DNA of 64,000 bases from Bacillota bacterium. GTDB taxonomy: Bacteria > Bacillota > Clostridia > Lachnospirales > Lachnospiraceae. Positions 1-9,564 of the stretch are shown one piece after another. The position numbers and the translations under genes were made by a program. The notes under the pieces were generated by a model that was not told the origin of the DNA, searched no databases, and worked only from the letters and a program-made list of their open reading frames with translations. Each line of letters starts with the position of its first letter. Position 1 is the first letter of the stretch. The stretch spans positions 20,486 through 84,485 of the forward strand of contig JAFAGA010000074.1 of NCBI GenBank assembly GCA_023423045.1. The letters run 5' to 3'.

Positions 1-150
1 TGCCGAGATTTCTCTTTGCTTTCTGGCGTCATTAACATTGCCCATAATTCTTGGTATCAGAAGAGTTCCAAGTACCGCCATAATCGCGACAACTACAATT
101 AACTCTACTAAGGTAAAACCTTTTTCATTGTTCTTGATTTCTTTTAACAT
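1..150 (-). CDS. type IV prepilin, partial at window edge
   Basis: This is the N-terminal 50 residues of a type IV pilin-like protein; the rest lies outside the window. The translation starts MLKEIKNNEKGFTLVELIVV, with the prepilin-peptidase site (basic leader, then G followed by FTLVE, Glu at mature position 5) and a hydrophobic helix that anchors and packs the subunit. An AAGGAGGAAT ribosome site precedes the ATG at 150. It is the last gene visible in the pilus operon, downstream of pilC. Whether it is the major or a minor pilin cannot be told from this fragment. Confidence 0.9.
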   Translation of the reverse strand, partial: MLKEIKNNEKGFTLVELIVVVAIMAVLGTLLIPRIMGNVNDARKQREISA

Positions 151-279
151 AAATAATTCCTCCTTAGAATACTTTTTACATTTATAATCAAGGGCTAAAT
201 TATCCGGCCGAAACAAGATAACCCCAGATATCTAAGAATGATGATCTTTCAAGGATTTTGATATTTTCAAAAGCCTTTT

Positions 280-1494
280 TTATACCTGCGCTACCAGATT
301 GTTCATTTCAAACATCGGCAGCATGATCGCAATAACAATGAATGCAACTACAGAGCCAAGGAATACAATAATCAGAGGTTCCAGCATCGAGGTAAGGCCC
401 TGCGCCGCACGGTCCACCTCATCTTCATAGAAGATGGCTGATCTCAGCAGCATATCATCCAGGGTTCCCGATTCCTCTCCCATCATAATCATATTTTCCA
501 GCATGGCCGGATACAGCTGAAGGGCCCGGATCGGCATATAGAGACCCTTTCCCTGCTTCACCTGTTCAATTACATCATTGATTCCATTCATAACGTAGAT
601 ATTGCCCATCACCTTTCCGGTAATCTTTAGGGCTTCCGTTATCGATACACCGGTATTCAGAAGGGTGGACATCGTACGGGAGAATCTTGCCGCAAAGGAT
701 TTCTTTAAAAACTCACCCAATATCGGCATCCGTAACTTGAATTTATCAAACACAAGCCTTCCCTTCTCACCGGAGATATACATGCGAAATACTATGAATG
801 CTATGATTACAACCCCCAATATCACCAGGCCGTCCTCCTGTAGGGCATCGCTTAATCCCAGCAGCATCCGGGTCGGAAGGGGCAGCTGTGCTCCCGCCGA
901 TGAGAAGATCCCCTTAAAGGTGGGAACAACAACCACCAGCATGACAACCACCACAATAATCGCGACAATCAGTACGATAATCGGATATCTCATGGCATTC
1001 TTGACCTTAGCCTGGGTTTTATGCTCCTTTTCAAAATGCTCCGACATAACCTCGAGGGAATGGTCCAGTGTGCCACTTTCTTCCCCAGCTGCAATCATAT
1101 TGATCAGAATGGAAGGTATCTTCCCCGTATGCAGGGACATGGCCTGGGACAGGCCGCTGCCCTTTTGTACATCCTCGCATACATTCCTGGTAATCGACTT
1201 CAGCGTTACATTCTCCGTCTGGTCTGCCAGCATATTCAGACATTTTATCAGCGGCATGCCCGCTTTTAATATGGAGGAGAACTGTCTGCAATAGACAGAA
1301 AGATCCTTGGCCTTCACCTTTGCAAAGATCCCCATTTCTTTCATATCCTTGCGTTCCGTGATTTCCTCCAGCTTCAGATGATAATAGGACTTTTGCCGTA
1401 ACAACTCGATTACAGCCTGCTCATTCTGCGCTTCATAGATACCGTCCATTGTTTTTCCCGACATATTGACTGCCGTAAAACGATACTTAGGCAT
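280..1494 (-). CDS. pilC: type IV pilus inner-membrane platform protein PilC (T2SF family)
   Basis: This 404-residue protein has the duplicated T2SF architecture of PilC/GspF. Two homologous cytoplasmic helical domains (about residues 65-190 and 270-390) carry the repeated GEESGTLD motif (in repeat 1 and repeat 2), separated by strongly hydrophobic segments near residues 170-195 and 225-240 and at the C-terminus. PilC is the membrane platform on which the PilB and PilT motors act. Length is normal for the family. It lies 30 bases after pilT and 130 bases before the prepilin gene, on the same strand. Confidence 0.93.
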   Translation of the reverse strand: MPKYRFTAVNMSGKTMDGIYEAQNEQAVIELLRQKSYYHLKLEEITERKDMKEMGIFAKVKAKDLSVYCRQFSSILKAGMPLIKCLNMLADQTENVTLKSITRNVCEDVQKGSGLSQAMSLHTGKIPSILINMIAAGEESGTLDHSLEVMSEHFEKEHKTQAKVKNAMRYPIIVLIVAIIVVVVMLVVVVPTFKGIFSSAGAQLPLPTRMLLGLSDALQEDGLVILGVVIIAFIVFRMYISGEKGRLVFDKFKLRMPILGEFLKKSFAARFSRTMSTLLNTGVSITEALKITGKVMGNIYVMNGINDVIEQVKQGKGLYMPIRALQLYPAMLENMIMMGEESGTLDDMLLRSAIFYEDEVDRAAQGLTSMLEPLIIVFLGSVVAFIVIAIMLPMFEMNNLVAQV

Positions 1495-1524
1495 TGATAT
1501 CTCCCCTCTTCTTCCTTAATTATT

Positions 1525-2583
1525 TTAGTTGCTGCCTATGATAGTTCTCAAATAATCCGGATCAACACTATGGGTAAAGGCGTCCTCCCGGCTGATCTGC
1601 CCCTGTCTGCACAATTCACACAGCGCATCGTCCATCATCTTCATGCCCGATCTTGCATGCGTCTGTATAATATTGTTCATCTGGTGGCTTTTGCCTTCCC
1701 GGATGTTGTTTCGGACAGCCGTGTTGGCAACCATCGCTTCAACGGCCGCCACTCTGCCTAATTGATCCTGTTTCGTCAGCAGCTGCTGCGATATAATCCC
1801 CTGAAGGGTCATAGCCAGCTGGACACGAATCTGCTGCTGCTGGTGCGACGGGAATACATCAATGATTCTGTCGACGGTACTGGCCGCTCCTATGGTATGG
1901 AGCGTACTGAAGACCAGATGGCCGGTTTCCGCCGCCGTCAATGCCACCGATATCGTATCATAGTCTCTCATCTCTCCGACCAGAATGACATCCGGGTCTT
2001 CACGCAGGGACGCTCTTAAGGCATTGGCAAAGCTTTGTGTATCAATTCCTACTTCCCGCTGCTCTATTACGCTCCTCCTGTGGCGGAACAAATACTCGAT
2101 GGGGTCCTCCAGGGTTATAATATGCCTGTCCCTGGTTTCATTAATATAGTTGATCATACATGCCAGAGTTGTTGATTTACCGCTTCCTGTCGGTCCTGTA
2201 ACCAGAACCAGTCCGCTGCTTTTTTCAGCCAGATCTTTGACTACATCCGGTAGCTGTAATTCCTCAAAGCTTGGTATGGATGAATTAATTAATCGAAGGG
2301 CCGCACTGTAGGATCCCCTTTGCTTATAGGCATTTATCCGGAAGCGGTACTTCCCCTGAAGGGAATAGGCAAAGTCAACCTCCCCCAGCTTATTTAATGT
2401 ATCCCAATGCTTGCTGCCGGTAAGTGCTTTAACCATCTCCTCCGTTTTCTTAGGCACCAGATATTCGTCATTGATGGCCTTCAATCTGCCGTGGATTCTA
2501 ACAATGGCCGGTACGCCTGCCGTTATGTGCAGATCGGATGCCTTCAGCTCTACCGACCTCATCAACAGTTCATCTACATTCAT
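1525..2583 (-). CDS. pilT: type IV pilus retraction ATPase PilT
   Basis: This 352-residue hexameric secretion ATPase powers pilus retraction (twitching). Walker A is GPTGSGKST at residues 130-138. The Asp-box and Walker B region follows (REDPDVILVGEMRD), then the His-box (TGHLVFSTLHT). The C-terminal AVRNNIREGK segment matches the AIRNLIRE motif that distinguishes PilT from PilB in the family. Length (about 350 aa) also fits PilT. It sits 14 bases after pilB and is probably co-transcribed with it. Confidence 0.94.
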   Translation of the reverse strand: MNVDELLMRSVELKASDLHITAGVPAIVRIHGRLKAINDEYLVPKKTEEMVKALTGSKHWDTLNKLGEVDFAYSLQGKYRFRINAYKQRGSYSAALRLINSSIPSFEELQLPDVVKDLAEKSSGLVLVTGPTGSGKSTTLACMINYINETRDRHIITLEDPIEYLFRHRRSVIEQREVGIDTQSFANALRASLREDPDVILVGEMRDYDTISVALTAAETGHLVFSTLHTIGAASTVDRIIDVFPSHQQQQIRVQLAMTLQGIISQQLLTKQDQLGRVAAVEAMVANTAVRNNIREGKSHQMNNIIQTHARSGMKMMDDALCELCRQGQISREDAFTHSVDPDYLRTIIGSN

Positions 2584-2597
2584 ATCATAGGTTCTCC

Positions 2598-4301
2598 TTA
2601 TTCCTCATTCATCTCCTGGGTATATGTAATCTCACTTACCTCTTCAAAGGAGGTTACTCCCTGTTTAAGAAGCTTAATGCATTCGTCCTTTAAGGTTTTC
2701 ATCCCTTCGCCCAGGGAATATTGCGTCAATTCATCAACTGAAGCATTGCGCGCAATCATCTCCCGGTGCCTCTGATCGATCAGCAGGATTTCATGTACGG
2801 CAATACGTCCTTTATATCCGCTGTGATTACACAGGCTGCAGCCATGTGCTTTTTTGAAGGTCACCTTCTCATCCACCGGAATCTTAAGGTATCTGAGCTC
2901 ATGCTCTCCCGGGGTATAAGGCTGCGCACAATTCTTGCATAGTTTTCTGATCAGTCTCTGTGAGATAACTCCCATTAACGCAACCGCTATCATATAGGGA
3001 GGAACTCCCATATCAATCAATCTTGAGACGGAGCTGACCGCATCGTTGGTATGAAGCGTGCTCAATACCAGATGACCTGTGATCGCAGCTCTTAAGGCTA
3101 CGTCTACCGTCTCGCTGTCTCTTATCTCTCCCAGCATGATGATGTCCGGATCCTGCCGCAAAAAGGATCTCAACGCTCCTGCAAAGGACAGCCCTGCCTT
3201 TGTATTTACCTGTACCTGATTCAATCCATCTATCATATATTCCACAGGATCTTCCACCGTAGTGATATTATCCGAAACCTGATTCAATTCGCTCAGCATG
3301 GTATACAGGGTTGTTGATTTACCGCTGCCGGTGGGACCTGTAATCAATATAATCCCATGGGGATTCTTTAGGAGCTGATCGAATTTCAACAGGTTCTCGC
3401 CGGTAAAACCAAGCTGTTCCTTGGGAATAAGAAAATTCGTCTTATCCAGAATACGCATAACCACCTTTTCCCCATTCACAGTGGGCAGTATAGAAACACG
3501 CATATTATAAATCCTGTCCTTGATTTTATAGTCACAGCGTCCGTCCTGGGGTACTCTTTTCTCTGCAATATCAAGATCCGCCAATATTTTTATTCGTGTT
3601 ACGACAGCCGAAAGTGTCGATTTTGGTATGTTTTTGGATAGATTTAGTCTTCCGTCCACTCTATACCTGATTCGAAGCTCTTTTTCCATCGGTTCAATAT
3701 GAATATCACTGGCCTTCTCTGCAATTGCCTGCTCTATGACTGCATTGACCAGTCTTACGATCGGTGCGCTGTCTACCTCCAGCGATTGGCTTTCCTGAAA
3801 ATCCTTAATAGCATCGTTAAATGCGCCGGCTTCCTTTTGGAATTCTTCGATTGCACTGTCCGAGGTTTCGTTGCCGTACAAACGGTTTATAATATCATTA
3901 ATTGATTTTTTGTAGGAAATAACCGGAACAATTTCCATATTTGTTGCAAATCTGATATCCTCAATTGCTATGAAATTCAAGGGATCTTCCATCGCCACAT
4001 ACAACAATTTCATCTCAATCTTAACCGGCAGGACATTATACCGCTTTATTAACTGGTATGGTATTATCTTCTGCACCTCCGGTGCAATGGTTATGTTATT
4101 TAAATCAATAAACGGTATACCCAGCTGAAACTCCAGAGCCTCCATAAGCTGTGTTTCGCTTACAAAGTTATAATCAAGGAGAATACTTCCCAGCCGTTCT
4201 CCCGTCTTCTGCTGCAGCTCCCGTGCTTCTTCCAGCTGTTCCACAGTCAGAAGCTCCGCTTCCAACAGAAGATCACTGATTTTACTGCTGCTTTTATCCA
4301 T
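2598..4301 (-). CDS. pilB: type IV pilus assembly ATPase PilB
   Basis: PilB drives pilin polymerisation. An N-terminal MshEN/T2SSE_N-type domain (about residues 1-140) precedes the ATPase core, with Walker A GPTGSGKST near residue 322, Walker B LRQDPDIIMLGEIRD and His-box TGHLVLSTLHT. Two CxxC pairs (CKNC and CSLC) form the zinc-binding insert typical of GspE/PilB. I start at the ATG at 4301 because GGGGGTG lies six bases upstream; a GTG five codons earlier is possible but has no ribosome site. This gives 567 residues, normal length. It is followed closely by pilT. Confidence 0.92.
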   Translation of the reverse strand: MDKSSSKISDLLLEAELLTVEQLEEARELQQKTGERLGSILLDYNFVSETQLMEALEFQLGIPFIDLNNITIAPEVQKIIPYQLIKRYNVLPVKIEMKLLYVAMEDPLNFIAIEDIRFATNMEIVPVISYKKSINDIINRLYGNETSDSAIEEFQKEAGAFNDAIKDFQESQSLEVDSAPIVRLVNAVIEQAIAEKASDIHIEPMEKELRIRYRVDGRLNLSKNIPKSTLSAVVTRIKILADLDIAEKRVPQDGRCDYKIKDRIYNMRVSILPTVNGEKVVMRILDKTNFLIPKEQLGFTGENLLKFDQLLKNPHGIILITGPTGSGKSTTLYTMLSELNQVSDNITTVEDPVEYMIDGLNQVQVNTKAGLSFAGALRSFLRQDPDIIMLGEIRDSETVDVALRAAITGHLVLSTLHTNDAVSSVSRLIDMGVPPYMIAVALMGVISQRLIRKLCKNCAQPYTPGEHELRYLKIPVDEKVTFKKAHGCSLCNHSGYKGRIAVHEILLIDQRHREMIARNASVDELTQYSLGEGMKTLKDECIKLLKQGVTSFEEVSEITYTQEMNEE

Positions 4302-4349
4302 GTTCTTCACCCCCACATTGATCGAACACTTAATCTGACTTATCTTTGA

Positions 4350-5300
4350 TTAAAAAGAAAAAAATGTCCTTCCTTTTAAGAATTGCTCCAGCCCGTCCAA
4401 TAAGCCTACGGATGTGATTGTTTCAAGTACGATATCCTTGCCGTCATAGTCCACGAAGAGCAGATCATGAACTCCCGACTGAATACAGGTAAAGCCGGTA
4501 CAAACAATGTTGTTTTCATTATCAAATTTTGAAATATGCGAAGATAAGATATTATCAATAATGATCATTCTTCCTGACAGCTTAGCAATCTCACCGGTAA
4601 GCTGATATTGTTCTCCGATCTTGACAAGTATCCCCTTTTCCACCAAGCCGTCCACCCCTGTTTGAATCTGCTGCAAAGACAGAGTTTCACGGGAACCCAC
4701 AATATCGTTTATTATTGATACAAACCATTGGATGCTGGAGCTCGTGCTGTTCGTGATTCTCCATATCATATTCACATTATAGGAAGTGTGGGTAACCGGC
4801 ATCTCATCGATAAAAGCCCTTAATGCCGATCTGCGCTCGATATCCAATACGGACGCAATGACAAAGGCTTCATAAATATTAAATTTCCCAGAAATATTAA
4901 TGCTTTTCAAATTACTGACACCGACAAAATCCTTAAGTATCTTAATAATACTTATTGGATTCGATGCATCATCAATGCAGAAATCCTGAGGTGTCACTGT
5001 TAAAGAAACATGATTGTTAAATGTATTATCATAATTTATACTGTGCTCAAACACACTTGCTCCTCCGGTGAAGCACATCTTTATCACCGCATAGGGGTTA
5101 GATAAAATATTTATTGTTGGTCTGACCTTATCAAGGAGATTTCCTTCCTCATCGACAAACCCAATCTGATTGAGTTTAAGCTTTTCATCCTCGGAACATT
5201 CCTTTGAAGCAAAGCGATTAAAAAGTGATAATTCATTTTTTTCTCTCATAACCGCGCTTAAGCTCTCCATATTTTCCCTGTTCAACGTACAAGTCAACAT
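4350..5300 (-). CDS. protein of unknown function in the pilus operon
   Basis: I do not recognise this 316-residue protein. It has no signal peptide, no clear membrane segment and no nucleotide-binding motif, so it is probably cytoplasmic. The region at residues 195-260 looks like a winged-helix or helical segment (SLQQIQTGVDGLVEKGILVK, then YQLTGEIAKLSGRM). The last 50 residues look like a beta-rich domain. GGGAGG precedes the ATG by ten bases. It lies between the response-regulator gene and pilB on the same strand with gaps of about 48 bases each side, so a role in regulating or assembling the pilus is inferred only from position. Confidence 0.7.
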   Translation of the reverse strand: MLTCTLNRENMESLSAVMREKNELSLFNRFASKECSEDEKLKLNQIGFVDEEGNLLDKVRPTINILSNPYAVIKMCFTGGASVFEHSINYDNTFNNHVSLTVTPQDFCIDDASNPISIIKILKDFVGVSNLKSINISGKFNIYEAFVIASVLDIERRSALRAFIDEMPVTHTSYNVNMIWRITNSTSSSIQWFVSIINDIVGSRETLSLQQIQTGVDGLVEKGILVKIGEQYQLTGEIAKLSGRMIIIDNILSSHISKFDNENNIVCTGFTCIQSGVHDLLFVDYDGKDIVLETITSVGLLDGLEQFLKGRTFFSF

Positions 5301-5348
5301 AAGTTCATAACCTCCCTAATATAGTTTTTTATCACACCTTTAGTTATA

Positions 5349-7286
5349 CTATGTTAAAAATCTGTAAGTCTTTTCCTGTATCAGTTCAGCCAATGCATTC
5401 GAGAGATTTTCAGTGACATTTTTTTTCTGTATAGGATTCGCTTTCAGTCGTTCTGACATGGTTACAGACTCACTGGATTTGAAACATTCTAATACTCCTT
5501 TATCTGTTGATATTCGCACCTCCTTCCGCTTATTAATCTCTAATATTTTAAAATGCTTGACATTACAAAAAAGCTTATTGTTTAGACAATAAGAACTGAT
5601 TAAGGCTACTATAATCTCTTCATCGGAATTAGCCATGTTTAGCCGATTGTTACCAATATTAGATACCTGCATAAATGATAATCTTTTATTTCCGTAGATA
5701 CGCAGAATTTCTATATTATTATATATAAATCTGTTATCCCATAAATACTGAAAGGAATATGAGTCTCGTAATTCTGCGGCAGAAGCTTTCAGTTCACTTT
5801 TATTTCTTTTAACCAACTCCCGTATTCTAACCGGTGCTGTTTTCTGTACATGCTCCCTTTCTTCCAGAGCCTGTGTCTTTACTTCCTCTGTTTCTTCCAA
5901 CGCAGGACCCCCGGCTATATATTCCGGCTCCTCCGCAATGCCCTGAATCTCAGCCTTACCTTCCGGTTCTTCCTCGCTGCCCTGAATCTCAGCCTTACCT
6001 TCCGGTTCCTCCTCACTGCCCTGGATCTCGGCCTTATCTTCCGGTTCTTCCCCGATGCCTTGAATCTCAGCCTTACCTTCCGGTTCTTCCTCGCTGTCCT
6101 GAATTTCAGCCTTACCTTCCGGTTCTTCCTCGCTGCCCTGGATCTCTGCCTTATCTTCCTCTTCCTCCCCGATGCCCTGGATCTCAGCTTTACCTTCCGG
6201 TTCCTCCCCGATTCCTTGGGTCTCAGCCTTATCTTCCGGTTCTTCCCCGATGCTCCGGATCTCAGCTTTACCTTTCGCTTCTTCCCCGATGCCCTGAATC
6301 TCAGCCTTACCTTCCGGTTCTTCCCCGATACCCTGAATCTCAGCTTTACCTTCCGATTCCTCTCCGATACCCTGGATCTCAGCTTTACCTTCCGCTTCCT
6401 CTCCGATACCCTGAATCTCAGCCTTACCTTCCGGCTCTTCCCCGATGCTCTGGATCTCAGCCTTACCTTCCGGCTCCTCCCAGGCGCTCTGGATCTCAGC
6501 CCTGTCTTCCGGCTCATAAACTTCCTCTATTCCCTGAAGACCGGTTTCTTCCTTTAATACTGTTTCTTCCTTTTCTGCATCAACAGCAAAACTGATAACC
6601 GGTTCATCAACAATAAATTTATCATCTCCTCTGTCCCATATATTTTCTATTTCTTCCGTCAATTTTTCAGCATTATTCTCCGGAGCTCTCGTATATTCTG
6701 CAAGCTCTTCGATATTCGCCTCACAATTATCCAACACTTCAAAATCTCTTATAACCTTATCATCCCTTGTTGGCGGAAGGCTCTGCTGTTTATTTTCTGC
6801 CATTTTTTCCGTCAGCTTTTTAGATCTGTCAAATGGTATAACATGACGTTCCTTATTTATTGCTAATGCCGAATTTATAACACTTATTATGTTTTCTTTT
6901 TTATACGGCTTTATAATATAATCCCTGGCACCTGCTTTTATGGATTTCTCGATAATATTTTGTTGTCCCATCGCTGTACACATAATTATATATGCAGAGG
7001 AGTGGGTCTCCAATAATCTCGGAAGGGCACTCAATCCATCCATAACAGGCATTTCAACATCCAGAAAAATATAGTTTGGTTTATATTGCCCGGCTAATTC
7101 TATTGCTTCGAAGCCATTCCCAGCCTCCGCTATAGAATTAAAGCCTTCACTTAACAGAATATCCTTCAATATCTTTACTGAAAATTTCGAATCATCAACT
7201 ATTAGGATCTTATTACCGGCTTTGCTTTCGTTCATACCATCATCCTTTATTTTTCCTGCTGTATTATCAAAATTGATATGTACCAT
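5349..7286 (-). CDS. response regulator with long acidic repeat linker, pilus operon
   Basis: First gene of the pilus operon, about 645 residues. An N-terminal CheY-like receiver (about residues 25-150) has the acidic pair in ILIVDDSKF, phospho-acceptor Asp in FLDVEMPVMDG, the conserved Thr/Ser region (IIMCTA) and Lys in IIKPYKKE. Then come a charged linker, fifteen tandem 13-residue repeats (consensus EEPEGKAEIQGIG), and a C-terminal domain of about 150 residues that I do not recognise. No DNA-binding output domain is visible. GGAGGAG is seven bases before the ATG at 7286, better placed than at earlier starts. It probably links a signalling kinase to pilus function; that role is inferred from position. 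Confidence 0.85.
   Translation of the reverse strand: MVHINFDNTAGKIKDDGMNESKAGNKILIVDDSKFSVKILKDILLSEGFNSIAEAGNGFEAIELAGQYKPNYIFLDVEMPVMDGLSALPRLLETHSSAYIIMCTAMGQQNIIEKSIKAGARDYIIKPYKKENIISVINSALAINKERHVIPFDRSKKLTEKMAENKQQSLPPTRDDKVIRDFEVLDNCEANIEELAEYTRAPENNAEKLTEEIENIWDRGDDKFIVDEPVISFAVDAEKEETVLKEETGLQGIEEVYEPEDRAEIQSAWEEPEGKAEIQSIGEEPEGKAEIQGIGEEAEGKAEIQGIGEESEGKAEIQGIGEEPEGKAEIQGIGEEAKGKAEIRSIGEEPEDKAETQGIGEEPEGKAEIQGIGEEEEDKAEIQGSEEEPEGKAEIQDSEEEPEGKAEIQGIGEEPEDKAEIQGSEEEPEGKAEIQGSEEEPEGKAEIQGIAEEPEYIAGGPALEETEEVKTQALEEREHVQKTAPVRIRELVKRNKSELKASAAELRDSYSFQYLWDNRFIYNNIEILRIYGNKRLSFMQVSNIGNNRLNMANSDEEIIVALISSYCLNNKLFCNVKHFKILEINKRKEVRISTDKGVLECFKSSESVTMSERLKANPIQKKNVTENLSNALAELIQEKTYRFLT
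5934..6518 (-). repeat. 15 tandem 39-bp coding repeats (13-aa unit)
   Basis: Fifteen in-frame copies of a 39-bp unit encode EEPEGKAEIQGIG and close variants (EEAEGK, EESEGK, EEPEDK, with endings GIG, GSE, DSE, SIG); a partial sixteenth reads EEPEYIAGG. Because the unit is a multiple of three with no stops in several frames, long spurious reading frames open on both strands here. Such arrays change copy number easily by slippage or recombination while staying in frame. Confidence 0.95.
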
Positions 7287-7515
7287 AATCATTCTCCTCC
7301 AAACTAATAATTTCGGTATCAATGATCCCTTTACGACAAGTTATTCGTATATTTTCACGCTAAAAAATATTTCCTTTGGTTTTGTTCACAATATTACACA
7401 CTTTTTTGTGGTTTTATGCCTATTTTAAACAAAAAACATAGACATATCACAGAATTTGTTGTAAAATAAACGAATATATATTCACACTTTTAAGCATTAT
7501 CCAATTCTTATTCAC

Positions 7516-7543
7516 ATTATATACTAACTTTTTACATTTTCAA
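7516..7543 (-). promoter_or_regulatory. sigma-A promoter for the pilus operon
   Basis: On the minus strand TTGAAA (7543-7538) is followed after 16 bases by TATAAT (7521-7516). It would give a leader of about 220 bases before the response-regulator ATG at 7286. It stands back to back with the plus-strand promoter at 7565-7593. The leader is AT-rich, and I found no riboswitch consensus in it. Confidence 0.6.
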
Positions 7544-7564
7544 GGTGCTTTAATAGATTTGTCA

Positions 7565-7593
7565 TTGACATTTACTGTCATTATTTAGATAAT
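7565..7593 (+). promoter_or_regulatory. sigma-A promoter with overlapping inverted repeat, tandem-HTH regulator gene
   Basis: TTGACA (7565-7570), a 17-base spacer and GATAAT (7588-7593) form a near-consensus promoter about 110 bases before the regulator ATG. An inverted repeat TGACA-N5-TGTCA (7566-7580) overlaps the -35 element and could be an operator. Further down, two similar CACTAA-containing copies (about 7651-7690) lie just before the ribosome site. Confidence 0.6.
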
Positions 7594-7707
7594 TCTAGTG
7601 TTTTAGGGGGTTATATGAAATTTATGGCATATTATGTAATGACAAATTTTTCACTAACTTTTACTATTTTCCACTAATTTTCGCTAAAATTAAAAGGAGT
7701 ATTTGTG

Positions 7708-9564
7708 ATGGAATTTAAAGAAAAACTGAATCTTATCTTCGAAATAATCGGTTGTTCGAATGCAGAGATAGCAAAGGTCAGCGGTATTGATCCCTCTCTG
7801 GTAAGCAGATATCGCGCAGGAATAAGACAGCCGAAATCGGTCTCCACACAATTTCCTGATTTATGCAATGGTATTGCGTCTTATGCACGGAGTAACGGTC
7901 TTTGGGATAAGCTGCAATGTGTCTGTCAGCTTCCTGATACATCAACTCCGGAGGAGGCGCTTCTGAATTTTTTATTGCCGGACACTTTGAGTCAAACATC
8001 AAAGCGTCGTACATCATCTGTAAACTCAAACAAAACCTTTGGGAGCAAATTGAGATTACTAATGAAACTTTTGGATATTTCAAACATAAAGCTTGCAAAA
8101 GCATTGAATGTGGACCCCTCATTGATTAGCCGGTTAAAGAACGGACAGCGTGTTCCCAAGGAAAACAATGCCCTGATAGAAAGTTTATGCGATTATTTGC
8201 ACCGAAGTCTTAAATCAAAGGGTCTTACGGCAGAAATGGCAAAATGGCTGGAGCTACCGGCTGATATTGCAGAAGCAGGAAACGAGGATTTTATACAATG
8301 CTTTTCAAAATGGCTGCTAATCCCAAACGAAGTTTCAGCCGATATTGCCATAAAAGATTTCATGCAGAAATTTGAGATATTAGTTGAGCATCCCATTTAT
8401 ACATCAAAAGCCGTACTTGATGCTCCTGTGCCACCTTCGTTAATGTACGGAAATACCCCTTGCAAGTTTTACGGATATGAAGGCTTTAAAGATGCTATTA
8501 CCGCTTTGTTTGCTGAGGTCGTTAATTCCAAACAGAGAAGTATGATAAAGTTTTATTCTGACCAGAATTTAGACTGGTTCCAAGCAGCCCGATCACAGCA
8601 GGATAGCCTGGCCCATTTGCTATACAAGGTATTATTAAAACAGACAAAAATTGAATTAATACATAATATCGATCAAAATCTAGCTGAATTACTTATTATT
8701 GGCATAGAAATGTGGCTTCCTTTATACATGTCAAATCTGATTGACGTATTTTTCTCTCCTGCGCCCTCTTCCGACAGATTTTCCCATACCTTGGTTGTAG
8801 CACCCGGTATAGCTACTATTTATTCCACTCATGTCAGAGGGATGGAGAGTGAAGGGATCTATTATCTCAGCACCTCAGAGGAAGATATTCTATTTTCCGA
8901 CCATCAGTTTGAGGCATTAATTAAGAATTCCATACCCTTAATTAAGGTATTTAGCCAAAAATCAATCAACGATTATTATTTCTTCAAAAACGAAAAATCA
9001 AAGGAACAGGGAACCACAAAGAAGCTGATTATGTCACCCGGAATTAATACAATGCCCCCTCATTTGCTCGAAAGAATCCTTCAGCGCTCCCAAACCCATG
9101 AATTGGATTCAAATATGATTTCAAAGCTTTATACTATTATTAATAAACTGTTCGAATACGAACTGACTCATAGAGCTATCGTGGAGTACATTTATTTTCC
9201 TGAACCGGAGATACTGGCCTCCGGGCAAGTCACCGTCAATCTTTCAGATATGCTTATCAGTGAGACATTTACATACAGCATTAAAGAATACTCTGAGCAT
9301 ATAAAGCATTTAATTACGCTGCTGGAGCACAAGAACTACCATATTGTTCCTTTATCCTCCATTCCATTTAACAATATTCAGATCATAGCAAAGGAGCCAG
9401 GGATGGCTGTCATTAAGTATTGCAGTACCATGTCATTTTGTTTCAATCAATCATTATTGTGCAGTACTTTTAGTAAATACATTGATGATGTTACTTTGAA
9501 AATTAAGCTTCCCCTTAACACCAAACGTGACATTGTGAATTTTTTAAAAAAATATGTTCAGTAA
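7708..9564 (+). CDS. large regulator with two N-terminal Cro/C1-type HTH domains
   Basis: This 618-residue protein begins with two helix-turn-helix motifs of Cro/C1 type. One is at about residues 12-38 (SNAEIAKVSGIDPSLVSRYR). The other is at about 118-145 (SNIKLAKALNVDPSLISRLK, followed by NGQRVPKE). Both have the same PSL[VI]SR recognition-helix core. The remaining 450 residues have no motif I recognise and no membrane segments; they probably sense a ligand or mediate oligomerisation. The ATG at 7708 is eight bases after AAGGAG; an overlapping GTG at 7705 is less well placed. The gene is divergent from the pilus operon, so it is a plausible regulator of that operon (inference). Confidence 0.8.
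   Translation: MEFKEKLNLIFEIIGCSNAEIAKVSGIDPSLVSRYRAGIRQPKSVSTQFPDLCNGIASYARSNGLWDKLQCVCQLPDTSTPEEALLNFLLPDTLSQTSKRRTSSVNSNKTFGSKLRLLMKLLDISNIKLAKALNVDPSLISRLKNGQRVPKENNALIESLCDYLHRSLKSKGLTAEMAKWLELPADIAEAGNEDFIQCFSKWLLIPNEVSADIAIKDFMQKFEILVEHPIYTSKAVLDAPVPPSLMYGNTPCKFYGYEGFKDAITALFAEVVNSKQRSMIKFYSDQNLDWFQAARSQQDSLAHLLYKVLLKQTKIELIHNIDQNLAELLIIGIEMWLPLYMSNLIDVFFSPAPSSDRFSHTLVVAPGIATIYSTHVRGMESEGIYYLSTSEEDILFSDHQFEALIKNSIPLIKVFSQKSINDYYFFKNEKSKEQGTTKKLIMSPGINTMPPHLLERILQRSQTHELDSNMISKLYTIINKLFEYELTHRAIVEYIYFPEPEILASGQVTVNLSDMLISETFTYSIKEYSEHIKHLITLLEHKNYHIVPLSSIPFNNIQIIAKEPGMAVIKYCSTMSFCFNQSLLCSTFSKYIDDVTLKIKLPLNTKRDIVNFLKKYVQ

Noticed and set aside
5834..6595. Long Pro- or Arg/Lys-rich reading frames on both strands across the repeat array
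   Set aside because: They are frame shadows of the 39-bp repeat, which has no stops in several frames. They lack ribosome sites, and the acidic frame belongs to the response regulator.
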